A stretch of DNA of 64,000 bases, taken from Streptomyces sp. NBC_01214. GTDB lineage: Bacteria > Actinomycetota > Actinomycetes > Streptomycetales > Streptomycetaceae. Shown here piece after piece: positions 37,130 through 46,987 of the stretch. The position numbers and the translations under genes are program-made. Within the stretch, counting starts at the first letter, position 1; each line of letters begins with the position of its first letter. Location: assembly GCF_026340975.1 (NCBI RefSeq), contig NZ_JAPEOS010000001.1:2192501-2256500 (forward strand), given 5' to 3'. The notes under the pieces were generated by a model that was given only the letters and a program-made list of their open reading frames with translations, was not told where the DNA came from and ran no database searches.

Positions 37130-37236
37130 GCCGTTCCCGGGGCTCCGCCCCGGACCCCGCGCCTCAAACTCCCCCAGCTACCGCTGGGAGGTGCCCCCTG
37201 GCGGGGCTGGAATATCCAGCCCCGCCGGCGTTTGAG
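37130..37236. repeat. Composite repeat: dispersed palindrome interrupted by the short hairpin element
   Basis: The order is GGGGCTCCGCCCC, GCGCCTCAAAC, then an insert with CCCAGC-tacc-GCTGGG (37173-37188) and GAGGTGCCCCC, then CGGGGCTGGA-ata-TCCAGCCCCG and CCGGCGTTTGAGGCG. The outer parts match the repeat at 5914-5974; the insert matches 1823-1863. The inner hairpin can terminate the transglutaminase operon. Confidence 0.75.
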
Positions 37237-37246
37237 GCGAGCGGCC

Positions 37247-39658
37247 TCAGCCGCGGCTCCTCAGGGGGAGCCGGAGGCGGGCGGCCGTCAGGCGGGTCGA
37301 TGCCGCCGAGGTGACCGCGGACCAACGGGCCGAGAGGGCCCAGGAGATGCGGGCCGCCGAGCGCGGCAGCAGCAGGGCGCGCAGCCGGGGAAGCCGGTCC
37401 GCGGACGCCAGCAGGCCCGTACGGGCCAGCAGTACGTCGTCCGCCAGCTCCGGGTACGACACCTCCGCGCCCGGGGGCGCGTACAAGGTCCGTTCCACCG
37501 CACCGGCGACCCGGTGCACCGCCGCCGCGGGTTCCGGCTCCAGACGGCCCAGGTCCACGATCCGGCTCGCCGTGCGGCGCGGGGACAGTGCCCCGTCCGG
37601 GACCACACCCGCGTCCCAGGCGGTGTCGCCCAGTTCCCGCCAGGCCGTCAGGACCTCCCCGGTCGCCAGGCGTCGGGCCCGCAGCCGGGTCCGCCACAGC
37701 AGCGGGAGCAGGGGCAGGCCCAGCACCGCCACGGCGACCGCCGCCCAGCCGAGGACCGTCGTCACCGACGGCCCGCCGCCGTCACCCGCCTTCTGCGCGG
37801 GCGCAGCCGTGTCGCACTCGCCGAGCTTCTTCAGGGCCGGCGGGCACTCGGGGGTCGCCGAAGGTGCCGTCGACGGAGCCGCCGAGCTCTGCGACGGCAG
37901 CGGCGCCGGCGCCGACGGCTGGGTGGCCGGCGTCTGCGCCCGGGAGTAGTCCGGAATGTTGATGCCGGAGCGGGGCGTCGGCTCGAAACGGGTCCAGCCC
38001 ACGCCCTCGAAGTACAGCTCGGGCCAGGCGTGCGCATCGCGCATCGACACGGTCACGTTGCCGTCCGACTGCTTCTCGCCGGGCGTGAAGCCCACCGCGA
38101 CGCGGGCCGGGATGCCCAGCGAGCGGGACATCGCCGCCATCGAGAAGGCGAAGTGGACGCAGAAGCCCTCCTTGTCTTCGAGGAACCGGGCGACCGCCTG
38201 CGGACCCGTGCCCGAGGCCGTCTTCGTGTTGTAGCGGAACCCGCCGTTCACAGCGAAGTAGTCCTGTAGCTTCACGGCCCGCGTGTAGTCGTCCTTCGCC
38301 CCCTGCGTCACCTGACGGGCCCTCTCGGCGACCACCGGCGGCAGGTTGTCCGGGAGCTTCGTGTACTCCTGCCGGATCGCCGGGTCTGGCTCCGGGGCCT
38401 TCTGGAGCTGCTGGGCCGTCGGCTTCAGCAGCAGGCTGCGCACCGTGTACTGGGCGCCCTGGACGTTCTGGAACCGGTCCCGGCCCAGCTGGTCGCCGAC
38501 CAGGGTCCGGCCGACCGGCTCGAACCGCCACTTGCCGCCGATGTTCACCGACGTCGCCGGATACGGCATGGGGAGGTAGCGCTGGGTGAAGTAGTCCGCC
38601 GCCGTGAGGCTGGTGGTGACCTCGACCGCGGTGCCGCTGACCGGGGCGCGGAGCCCCGGCGGTGCCGGCAGCTCCTCCGGCACGTCGATCAGGGCCCGCC
38701 CGGAGGCCTCCCACTTGACGCCGTTGAACTCGTCCAGGGCCACGATCCGCAGGTACTGGTCGCCCTGCTGCGGGCTGTTCGTCCGGTACTTGAGGAGCAC
38801 GCGGTTGTCCTGCGCGTTCAGGTTGCTCTGCAGGGAGACCAGCGGGTTGACCGCCGAGATCGTCCCGCCCGAGCCGCCGCCGTCCTCGGCCTCCTGCGCG
38901 CCGCCCAGCAGCCCGCCGCCGAGCGAGGGCAGTACGGCCGGCACCGCCAGCGCCAGGCCCAGGGTCACCGCGCCGATCCGCCGGCCGAACTTCACGGGTG
39001 CCGTCGCCTGCCCGCCCGCCCCGTTGCCGAGGCCGGAGTCGGCGGCGCCCCGGCGCGGGGTCGCGCCGAAGACGCGGCCCCACTGGGCGAGCCGGTCACG
39101 GCCCTCGGACAGCAGCAACAACAGGTAGCCGCAGCCCGCGAGCAGGAAGGAGAACCAGGAGGCGTCCCCGCCGCCCGCCAGGCCCGAGGCCACCGAGTAC
39201 AGCGCCAGCAGCGGCAGCCCGGCCGCGGCGGCCGTGCGCAGGGTCACCGCCAGGGTGTCCACCAGCAGCCCGATCAGCAGCACGCCCGACACCAGCAGCA
39301 GCTTGATGCCGTCCGTCAGCGGAGCCGGGATCGCGAACTCGCCCACGTCCCGGACGCCCTGACCGAACAGCGCGCCGAAGTCCGTCACCAGGTAGGCCAG
39401 CGGCCCGTCCCCGTGGGACTCGCCCTTGCCGGCGTAGAGGAACGCGAGCACCAGCAGCGACACCAGCGCCTGCGCGGCGACGGTCAGCGTCCGGGCCAGC
39501 GGCAGCCGCCGGGCTCCGGCGCCCACCGCGCTCTGTAGGGCGAGCAGCAGCGCCGCCTGCAACAGCCAGGCCTGCGAGTCCACCAGCGGGTTCAGCGACC
39601 ACGAGGTGAGCAGCGTCGCCAGTGCTGCGAACAGCGTCAGTTTCGCCCGCCCGCTCAT
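37247..39658 (-). CDS. Transglutaminase-like membrane protein (DUF3488/TgpA type)
   Basis: An 803-residue protein: about six N-terminal membrane helices (to about 255), an extracellular region with a transglutaminase-like core (catalytic Cys in KEGFCVHFAFSMAAMSRSLG, His in MRDAHAWPELYF, Asp/Glu in TRFEPTP), a Pro/Ser/Ala linker, another helix (VLGWAAVAVAVLGLPLLPLLW) and a cytoplasmic DUF4129-like tail. ATG 39658 overlaps the DUF58 stop (ATGA), fixing the start. It is part of a moxR-DUF58-transglutaminase operon, an arrangement common in actinobacteria and associated with envelope functions. Confidence 0.92.
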   Translation of the reverse strand: MSGRAKLTLFAALATLLTSWSLNPLVDSQAWLLQAALLLALQSAVGAGARRLPLARTLTVAAQALVSLLVLAFLYAGKGESHGDGPLAYLVTDFGALFGQGVRDVGEFAIPAPLTDGIKLLLVSGVLLIGLLVDTLAVTLRTAAAAGLPLLALYSVASGLAGGGDASWFSFLLAGCGYLLLLLSEGRDRLAQWGRVFGATPRRGAADSGLGNGAGGQATAPVKFGRRIGAVTLGLALAVPAVLPSLGGGLLGGAQEAEDGGGSGGTISAVNPLVSLQSNLNAQDNRVLLKYRTNSPQQGDQYLRIVALDEFNGVKWEASGRALIDVPEELPAPPGLRAPVSGTAVEVTTSLTAADYFTQRYLPMPYPATSVNIGGKWRFEPVGRTLVGDQLGRDRFQNVQGAQYTVRSLLLKPTAQQLQKAPEPDPAIRQEYTKLPDNLPPVVAERARQVTQGAKDDYTRAVKLQDYFAVNGGFRYNTKTASGTGPQAVARFLEDKEGFCVHFAFSMAAMSRSLGIPARVAVGFTPGEKQSDGNVTVSMRDAHAWPELYFEGVGWTRFEPTPRSGINIPDYSRAQTPATQPSAPAPLPSQSSAAPSTAPSATPECPPALKKLGECDTAAPAQKAGDGGGPSVTTVLGWAAVAVAVLGLPLLPLLWRTRLRARRLATGEVLTAWRELGDTAWDAGVVPDGALSPRRTASRIVDLGRLEPEPAAAVHRVAGAVERTLYAPPGAEVSYPELADDVLLARTGLLASADRLPRLRALLLPRSAARISWALSARWSAVTSAASTRLTAARLRLPLRSRG

Positions 39659-41030
39659 TCCCGACCTCCGGAGGTTCCCGTACCGACGCGCTCGGTGCCG
39701 GCCTGGCGCCACAGTTCGCCGAAGGCGACCCCGGGCGGGGCGGCCAGTGCCGTCCAGCCCGCGTCGCGCAGCCTGCGCAGCCGCCCCTCCAGCGGGAGCA
39801 CGGCGTGCCCCGGAGCGGGCTGTCCGCCCCAGCTCGCGGAGTCCAGTACGAAGGCCACCGCACCCGAGGTGCGCTGGCGCATCCGGGCGGCCAGTTCTGT
39901 CTGTACGTCGTCCAGGTCGCCGAAGAAGGCGATGAGGAGCCCGTCGCCGCCGGCTCCGCCGAAGCCGCCGCTGCCACCGGCGCGCACCGCGTCGTAGGCG
40001 CGGGAGAGCCCGGCGCCGTCGGAGTGCCCGACGACCGCGAGGGTGTCCATCATCAGCCCGGCGGCCTCCGCGGACTCCTGCCCGCCGGAGGAGAATCCGC
40101 CGCCGCCCTCACCGGGCACCGAGTCGCCGGTGTCGGTGAGCAGTCGTGCGGAGAAGCCCTGTTCCAGGACGTGCACCAGGCTGGAGGCGGCCGCCGAGAC
40201 GGCCCACTCGAAAGCGGAGTCGGGGCCGGCGCCGTCGAAGGCCAGGCGCCGGGTGTCCAGCAGGACGGTGGCCCGGCTGCGCTGCGGCTGCTCCTCGCGG
40301 CGGACCATCAGCTCGCCGTAGCGGGCGGTCGAGCGCCAGTGCACCCGGCGCAGGTCGTCGCCGCGCCGGTAGCCGCGGGGGATCACGTCGTCGTCGCCGG
40401 CCAGCGCGAGGGAGCGGCGGGTGCCGTCGCCGTAGCCGTTGGATTCGCCGGCCAGGCGGATGGGCGGCAGGGGCTCGGTGCGCGGGATGACGGTGAGGGT
40501 GTCGTAGGTGCTGAAGGAACGGGTCAGCTCGACCAGCCCGAAGGGGTCGGACAGGCGCAGCTGGAGCGGGCCGAGCGGATAGCGGCCGCGCAGGTCGGAG
40601 CGGACCCGGTAGGACACCTCGCGGCGGCCGCCGGGCTCGACCCGGTCCAGGACGAACCGCGGGCGCGGACCCAGTACGTAGGGCACCCGGTCCTGGAGCA
40701 TCAGCAGGCCGGTAGGCAGCCGGGAGACGTTGTCCATGCGCAGCTGTACGCGGGCCTCGCCGCCCGCGGGGACCCGCCCCGGGCTGAGCCGGCGGCTGCC
40801 GGAGACCCGGAAGCGGGTGCGGTGGAGGGCGTAGACGCAGATCAGCGGCAGGAGGGCGAGCAGCATGCCGACCCGCAGCAGTTCGCCCTGGCCCAGGACG
40901 TACGCACAGGCGGCGGCGGCTATCCCGGCGGCCAGGAACGAGCGGCCGCGGGTGGTCAGCCCGGACAGCGACGCGCGCAGTCCGCCACCGTCCCCCGGGC
41001 CGCCGGCGCCGCGCGGGGCACCGGCGCTCA

Positions 41031-41031
<1 letters not shown>
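39655..41031 (-). CDS. DUF58 (vWA-like) protein
   Basis: A 458-residue protein with two N-terminal hydrophobic helices (about 30-68), a beta-rich middle part and the DUF58 core GYRRGDDLRRVHWRSTARYG, then a von Willebrand A-like C-terminal domain with ATVLLDTRR. The ATG overlaps the moxR stop by one base (TGATG). MoxR-DUF58 pairs are thought to act as chaperone and partner for metal or complex assembly. Confidence 0.92.
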
Positions 41032-42041
<1,010 letters not shown>

Positions 42042-42179
42042 CTTGGTTCTCCTCGGCCCTTTTTCCAGGGCCGACGCCCTTGGCGCTTGAACCGGCCCAC
42101 CCCGAAACACGGACACCGGTCCGGGGGAACCCGGGTGGTGCCATCCCGCATTCTTGACGGCGTTACGGCCTCGTGTCAC

Positions 42180-42731
42180 TCAAGAGCTGGGATCGATCTC
42201 CCGCAGGAGCCCGGTGTGCACATCGAAGACGAAGCCTCGCACATCGTCCTTGTGGGGCAGGAAGGGGTTCGTGCGGACCCGCTGCATGGACTGGCGAACG
42301 TCCTGGTCGACGTCCCGGAAGGCCTCGACGGCCCACGCGGGACGCTGGCCGACCTCGTCCTCCAGCTCGTGCCGGAAGTCCTCGGTCAGGTTCTCGAGAC
42401 CGCAGCCGGTGTGGTGGATGAGTATGACCGCGCGGGTGCCCAGGGCCCGCTGGCTGATGGTGAGGGAGCGGATCGTGTCGTCGGTGACCACACCGCCCGC
42501 GTTGCGGATCGTGTGACAGTCGCCGAGTTCCAGCCCGAGGGCCTTGTGCAGGTCGAGGCGGGCGTCCATGCAGGCCACGACGGCGACCTTGAGCACGGGG
42601 CGGGCGTCCATGCCTGGGTCGGAGAACTGCGCGGCGTACCGGTGGTTCGCCTCGACCAGCCGGTCGGTGACGGATCCGCCGACGGATGCCTCGGACGGGG
42701 ACTCGGCAGGCAGGGATGCGGAAGTCGTCAT
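42180..42731 (-). CDS. Beta-class carbonic anhydrase
   Basis: A 183-residue enzyme hydrating CO2 to bicarbonate. Zinc ligands are Cys54 (CMDARLD), His107 and Cys110 (HHTGC), with the Asp56-Arg58 dyad. The short form and DCHTIRNAGGVVTDD resemble Rv1284-type beta-CAs. ATG 42731 matches the family N-terminus; the frame extends upstream without a good site. It is separated from the divergent dcw promoter by 396 bp. Confidence 0.92.
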   Translation of the reverse strand: MTTSASLPAESPSEASVGGSVTDRLVEANHRYAAQFSDPGMDARPVLKVAVVACMDARLDLHKALGLELGDCHTIRNAGGVVTDDTIRSLTISQRALGTRAVILIHHTGCGLENLTEDFRHELEDEVGQRPAWAVEAFRDVDQDVRQSMQRVRTNPFLPHKDDVRGFVFDVHTGLLREIDPSS

Positions 42732-43127
42732 GGGTACGACGGTAGTGGTCACGGCGGGTCGTCGCCCCGCGTGAGAGCGGACAAAGAACGCCAACGAGGC
42801 TTGTTGTGAGCTAACCCACAGGGGTGGGCGCGAGGCGGCTGTTCAGGTGATTCGCCGCATTTGCCGGTTCGTGTCGAGAGCCGTGCACGCCGCGCGGGGC
42901 GGTTCGTTGACCGCGGCGACCGTTGCACTAAAGTGACGCGAACCGGCCGGAGCCCGGCCCTGACCGGCCGCCCGGCCCCCGATGAACACTCCGCGTGCGC
43001 GGCGCGTACGTACGGCCCGGCCCTCTCCCGCTCTCCGGCCGGCCGGCGCCACCTTCCCCGGCGCCGGTCGCGGATGCGGGGACCCGGTGGTGCGTACGCC
43101 TGCCGCGCCGTTATCTGAGAGGGCGCT
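42732..43127 (+). other. Upstream region of the dcw cluster
   Basis: This 396-bp gap between carbonic anhydrase and rsmH holds no gene; mraZ, which precedes rsmH in many bacteria, is absent. It contains the promoter annotated at 42907-42934 and a leader of about 185 nt with GC-rich inverted segments. Confidence 0.6.
42907..42934 (+). promoter_or_regulatory. Promoter of the dcw cluster
   Basis: TTGACC (42907-42912), a 16-bp spacer, then TAAAGT (42929-42934) is a good housekeeping-sigma (HrdB) type promoter, giving a start near 42941 and a long leader before rsmH. Confidence 0.65.
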
Positions 43128-44087
43128 TTGACTAGCGAGTCCCGACACGTCCCGGTGATGCTCCAGCGGTGCCTGGACCTGTTGGCCCCGGCACTGGAGA
43201 GGCCCGGGGCCGTCGTCGTCGACTGCACCCTCGGCCTCGGCGGCCACAGCGAGGCCCTGCTGACCCGGTTCCCCGAGGCCCACCTCATCGGCCTCGACCG
43301 CGACAAGGAGGCCCTGCGGCTCTCCGGCGAGCGGCTCGCGCCCTTCGGCGACCGGGCCACCCTCGTCCACGCGATCTACGCGGACCTCGCCGAGGTACTG
43401 GACGGACTGGGCATCCCGGCCGTCCAGGGCATCCTCTTCGACCTGGGCGTCTCCTCCATGCAACTGGACGAGGCCGACCGCGGTTTCGCGTACGCCCAGG
43501 ACGCGCCGCTGGACATGCGCATGGACCAGACGACCGGCATCAGCGCCGCCGAGGTGCTCAACAGCTACGCGCCGGGCGAGCTGGTGCGGATCCTGCGCCA
43601 GTACGGCGAGGAGAAGCAGGCCAAGCGGATCGTCTCGGCGATCGTCCGGGAGCGCGAGAAGGAGCCCTTCACCAACAGCGCCCGGCTGGTCGAACTGATC
43701 CGCGACTCCCTTCCGCAGGCCGCCAAGCGGACCGGCGGCAACCCGGCGAAGCGGACCTTCCAGGCGCTGCGGATCGAGGTCAACGGGGAGCTCTCCGGGC
43801 TGGAGCGTGCCATTCCGGCGGCGGTGGACCGGATCGCGGTCGGCGGCCGGATCGCGGTGCTCTCGTACCACTCGCTGGAGGACCGACTGGTCAAGCAGGT
43901 CTTCGCGGCCGGCGCGACCTCGACGGCCCCGCCCGGCCTGCCGGTGGTGCCGGAGAAGTACCAGCCGAAGCTGAAACTGCTCACGCGCGGCGCCGAGCTG
44001 CCCACCGAGGAGGAGATCGCCGAGAACCGGCGGGCCGCCCCGGCCAGGTTCCGCGGCGTCGAACGCATCCGGGAGGCGCGACTGTGA
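43128..44087 (+). CDS. rsmH: 16S rRNA (cytosine-1402-N4)-methyltransferase
   Basis: A 319-residue RsmH/Mra[31 protein letters not shown] (SAM site), [44 protein letters not shown] and [11 protein letters not shown] are all family motifs. The TTG 43128 start has GAGAGGG upstream. It opens the dcw operon and its TGA overlaps the ftsL GTG. Confidence 0.97.
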   Translation: MTSESRHVPVMLQRCLDLLAPALERPGAVVVDCTLGLGGHSEALLTRFPEAHLIGLDRDKEALRLSGERLAPFGDRATLVHAIYADLAEVLDGLGIPAVQGILFDLGVSSMQLDEADRGFAYAQDAPLDMRMDQTTGISAAEVLNSYAPGELVRILRQYGEEKQAKRIVSAIVREREKEPFTNSARLVELIRDSLPQAAKRTGGNPAKRTFQALRIEVNGELSGLERAIPAAVDRIAVGGRIAVLSYHSLEDRLVKQVFAAGATSTAPPGLPVVPEKYQPKLKLLTRGAELPTEEEIAENRRAAPARFRGVERIREARL

Positions 44088-44632
44088 CCAAGGCCGGGAA
44101 GGTCGCCACGCTGACCCGCGGGCAGGCGGCCCGCCTCGGCCGGGCGCTCGGCGGTCGCCCGGCCCGCCCGCGTCCCGGCGGGCAGGCGGCCCGGATGCCG
44201 TTCGTCCTGCTGGTCGTGGCCCTGCTCGGCGGCGGCCTGATCAGCCTGCTGCTGCTGAACTCGGCACTGAACGAAGGCTCCTTCCAGCTCAGCAAGCTGA
44301 GGAAGGAGACCACCGCCCTCACCGACGAGGAGCAGGCGCTGCAGCGCGACGTCGACGCCTACTCCGCGCCCGACGCGCTCCAGCGCCGGGCGCACGAGCT
44401 GGGCCTGGTCCCCGGCGGCAGCCCGGTCTTCATCGGCCCGGACGGCAAGGTCGAGGGCAGCGCCGCGCCCGCCGAGGCCCCGCCGTCGCCGACCCCGACC
44501 CCGGCTCCGCCGGCGGCCCAGGGCGCCTCCCCGGCCGCACCCGCGGCGTCGCCCCCGGCCTCGCAGAGCCCGGCAGCCGCGTCCCCGGCCCAGCCTTCGC
44601 GGCAGCAGCCCACCCCCAACCCAGGCAGGTGA
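44084..44632 (+). CDS. ftsL: Cell division protein FtsL
   Basis: A 182-residue bitopic FtsL-like protein: basic cytoplasmic N-terminus, one membrane helix (about 40-60, [18 protein letters not shown]) and a leucine-zipper-like coiled coil (65-105) ending [16 protein letters not shown] Pro/Ala/Ser-rich tail of about 55 residues follows. It stabilises the FtsW-FtsI complex with FtsB/DivIC in other bacteria. GTG 44084 overlaps the rsmH stop (GTGA). The gap to ftsI is 285 bp, unusual for this operon. Confidence 0.9.
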   Translation: MTKAGKVATLTRGQAARLGRALGGRPARPRPGGQAARMPFVLLVVALLGGGLISLLLLNSALNEGSFQLSKLRKETTALTDEEQALQRDVDAYSAPDALQRRAHELGLVPGGSPVFIGPDGKVEGSAAPAEAPPSPTPTPAPPAAQGASPAAPAASPPASQSPAAASPAQPSRQQPTPNPGR

Positions 44633-44636
44633 CGTC

Positions 44637-44921
44637 GTGACCCCGATGGCAGGCGGTTTCGCGGTGCCGGGGGGCAGCCCTGCGGGGCCTTCCCCCACCC
44701 CGCCCTTCCTCCGTTCCCCGGACTCCGCCCGGACCCGGTCCTCAATCTCCGGACGGGCTGAAGATTCAGCCTCGCCGGCGTTCGAGGCGCGGGGTCTGGG
44801 GCGGAGCCCCAGGAAGCCCGGGCGGAGCCGGGGGATGCTCGCGCAGCGGCGCCGCACCGGCGGGTACGCGGCCCAGCACCCCGGCAGCCTCACCGGCACC
44901 GCCCCGGCGGTGACCGCGTGA
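44637..44921 (+). other. 94-codon frame in the ftsL-ftsI gap, mostly repeat-derived
   Basis: A GTG-to-TGA frame starts 4 nt after ftsL, and its TGA overlaps the ftsI GTG (GTGA), as in coupled dcw junctions. Its translation has no recognisable domain and the middle (SGRAEDSASPAFEARGLG) is repeat DNA in translation. It may serve only to couple ftsI translation, or be fortuitous. Confidence 0.3.
44690..44850. repeat. Dispersed palindromic repeat inside the dcw operon
   Basis: GGGCTGAA (44755-44762), loop GA, TTCAGCCT (44765-44772) is the hairpin core, followed by CGCCGGCGTTCGAGGCGCGGGG and TCTGGGGCGGAGCCCCAGG. Upstream are CCCCACCCCGCCCTTCC and a short GGACTCCGCCCGGACC. These correspond to the family at 5.9, 25.6, 37.2 and 61.9 kb, elsewhere sited after genes as terminators. 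Confidence 0.8.
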
Positions 44922-46942
44922 GCCCGCAGGAGCCGCCCCGGCGGCGGGTGCCCGGACCGGCCAGGCCGCCCCGTGCCGCCGGCGACCGGGCCAGGGCCGG
45001 CGCCCGCCCGGCCTCGCGCCCGGCGACCCGGCGGCCGACGGGCCCCCGTACCCCGCACACGATCCGGCTCGGCAGCCCGCGGCCCCGGCTGCGCCTGGTC
45101 GGCGTCGGCCTGACCCTCGTCATGCTGGCCTTCGTGGTCCGCCTGCTCCAGGTCCAGGCCGTCGACGCCGCGACGTTCTCCGCCGAGGCCTCCAAGAACC
45201 GCTACACCAGCGTCAAGCTGGCCGCCGAGCGCGGCGAGATCACCGACCGCCGGGGCGTGGCCCTCGCCACCAGCGTCGACGCGTACGACATCACCGCCGA
45301 CCCGAAGATGTTCACCCCGCAGGACAGCAAAGCCCCGGACGCCCCGCAGCAGGCCGCCGCCCTCCTCGCACCCATCCTCGGCAAGGACGCCAAGGAGCTC
45401 ACCGAGCGGCTGAGCAGCAAGAACTCCCGGTACGTCGTCCTCGCCCAGCGCCAGACCCCCCAGGTCTGGAACCAGATCAAGGACCTCAAGCGGGTCTTCG
45501 CGGACAAGGCGGCGGCCGACAAGCGGGCCAACGGCCCCGGCGCCAACGTCCTGGCCGGCGTGTTCAAGGAGACCAGCAGCAAGCGCGTGTACCCGAACGG
45601 CGACCTCGCCGCCGGGATACTGGGTTACGTCAACGCCGAGGGCAAGGGCGCCGGCGGCCTGGAGTCCTCCCTCGACAAGAAGCTGTCCGGCAAGGACGGC
45701 GAGATCACCTACGCCCAGTCCGGCGGCCGCCAGGTCCCCACCGCCGACTCCAACGAGAAGCCCGCCGTCCCCGGCGAGGACATCCAGCTGACCATCGACC
45801 GGGACATCCAGTGGGCGGCGCAGAGCGCCATCGCCGAACAGGTCCAGAAGTCCGAGGCCGACCGCGGCTACGTCATCGTCCAGGACACCCGCACCGGCGA
45901 GGTCCTGGCCATGGCCAACGCCCCGGGCTTCGACCCCAACGACCTGACCCGGGCCCGCTCCGCCGCCATGGGCAACGCCGCGCTCCAGGACGTGTACGAA
46001 CCCGGCTCCACGGCCAAGGTCATGTCGATGGCCGCCGTGCTGGAGGAGAAGAAGGCCACCCCGGAGACCCGTGTCGAGGTCCCCAACCGGCTCCACCGCG
46101 GCGACCGGCTCTTCAAGGACGACATCGACCACCCGACCTGGTACCTGACCCTCAACGGGGTCCTCGCCAAGTCCTCCAACATCGGCACCATCCTGGCCAC
46201 CGGCCAGCTCGGACCCACCCAGCCCGAGGCCAACGAGGTCCTGTACTCGTACCTGACCAAGTTCGGCATCGGCCGGCCCACCGGCCTGAACTACCCCGGA
46301 GAGTCCCGCGGCATCCTCGCCGCCCCCAAGGACTGGTCCACCTCCCAGCAGTACACGATCCCCTTCGGCCAGGGCCTCTCGCTCAACGCCATGCAGGCGG
46401 CCTCCGTGTACTCGACCATCGCCAACGGCGGCGTCCGCATCGAGCCGACCCTGGTGCGCGGCACCAAGGGCCCCGACGGCCGCTTCACCCCGGCCCCGGC
46501 CCCCGAGCAGGACCGCGTGATCAGCCAGGAGACCGCCAAGACCCTCGCCGAGATGCTCGAATCCGTGGTCGACGACCAGGAGGGCACCGGCACCAAGGCG
46601 AAGATCCCCGGCTACCGGGTCGGCGGCAAGACCGGCACCTCCAACCGGGTGGATCCGGCCACCGGCCGCTACAAGGGCTACACCGCGTCCTTCGCCGGAT
46701 TCGCCCCCGCGGACAACCCGCGCATCACCGTCTACTGCGCCATCCAGAACCCCACGAAGGGCAGCTACTTCGGCGGCCAGATCTGCGGCCCCATCTACAA
46801 GAAGGTCATGGAGTTCGCGCTCAAGACCCTTCAGGTGGCCCCCACGGGAACCGCGCCCGCCGGGCTCCCCGTCACCTACGACGCCGCTCCTCCGCCCGCC
46901 GCGCAGCCCGCCCCGCAGCCCAGTCCGCAGCCCGGTCAGTGA
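44918..46942 (+). CDS. ftsI: Septal peptidoglycan transpeptidase (PBP3)
   Basis: A 674-residue class B penicillin-binding protein that cross-links septal peptidoglycan. Basic Pro/Arg N-terminus, membrane helix about 58-78, dimerisation domain (ERGEITDRRGVALATSVD) and transpeptidase domain with Ser364 (STAK), SSN 419-421 and KTG 571-573. A Pro/Gln/Ala tail ends the protein. GTG 44918 overlaps the preceding frame. The ribosome-binding site is weak (CGGCGGTGA), so translation may depend on coupling. Confidence 0.96.
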   Translation: MSPQEPPRRRVPGPARPPRAAGDRARAGARPASRPATRRPTGPRTPHTIRLGSPRPRLRLVGVGLTLVMLAFVVRLLQVQAVDAATFSAEASKNRYTSVKLAAERGEITDRRGVALATSVDAYDITADPKMFTPQDSKAPDAPQQAAALLAPILGKDAKELTERLSSKNSRYVVLAQRQTPQVWNQIKDLKRVFADKAAADKRANGPGANVLAGVFKETSSKRVYPNGDLAAGILGYVNAEGKGAGGLESSLDKKLSGKDGEITYAQSGGRQVPTADSNEKPAVPGEDIQLTIDRDIQWAAQSAIAEQVQKSEADRGYVIVQDTRTGEVLAMANAPGFDPNDLTRARSAAMGNAALQDVYEPGSTAKVMSMAAVLEEKKATPETRVEVPNRLHRGDRLFKDDIDHPTWYLTLNGVLAKSSNIGTILATGQLGPTQPEANEVLYSYLTKFGIGRPTGLNYPGESRGILAAPKDWSTSQQYTIPFGQGLSLNAMQAASVYSTIANGGVRIEPTLVRGTKGPDGRFTPAPAPEQDRVISQETAKTLAEMLESVVDDQEGTGTKAKIPGYRVGGKTGTSNRVDPATGRYKGYTASFAGFAPADNPRITVYCAIQNPTKGSYFGGQICGPIYKKVMEFALKTLQVAPTGTAPAGLPVTYDAAPPPAAQPAPQPSPQPGQ

Positions 46943-46987
46943 CCCACAGCCAGGCCAGGCCCGCCAGAAAAGCGTGAGGCACCATCA

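Noticed and set aside
43565..46132. Minus-strand frame of about 855 codons across rsmH, ftsL and ftsI
   Set aside because: It covers three conserved dcw genes and a repeat; no recognisable product.
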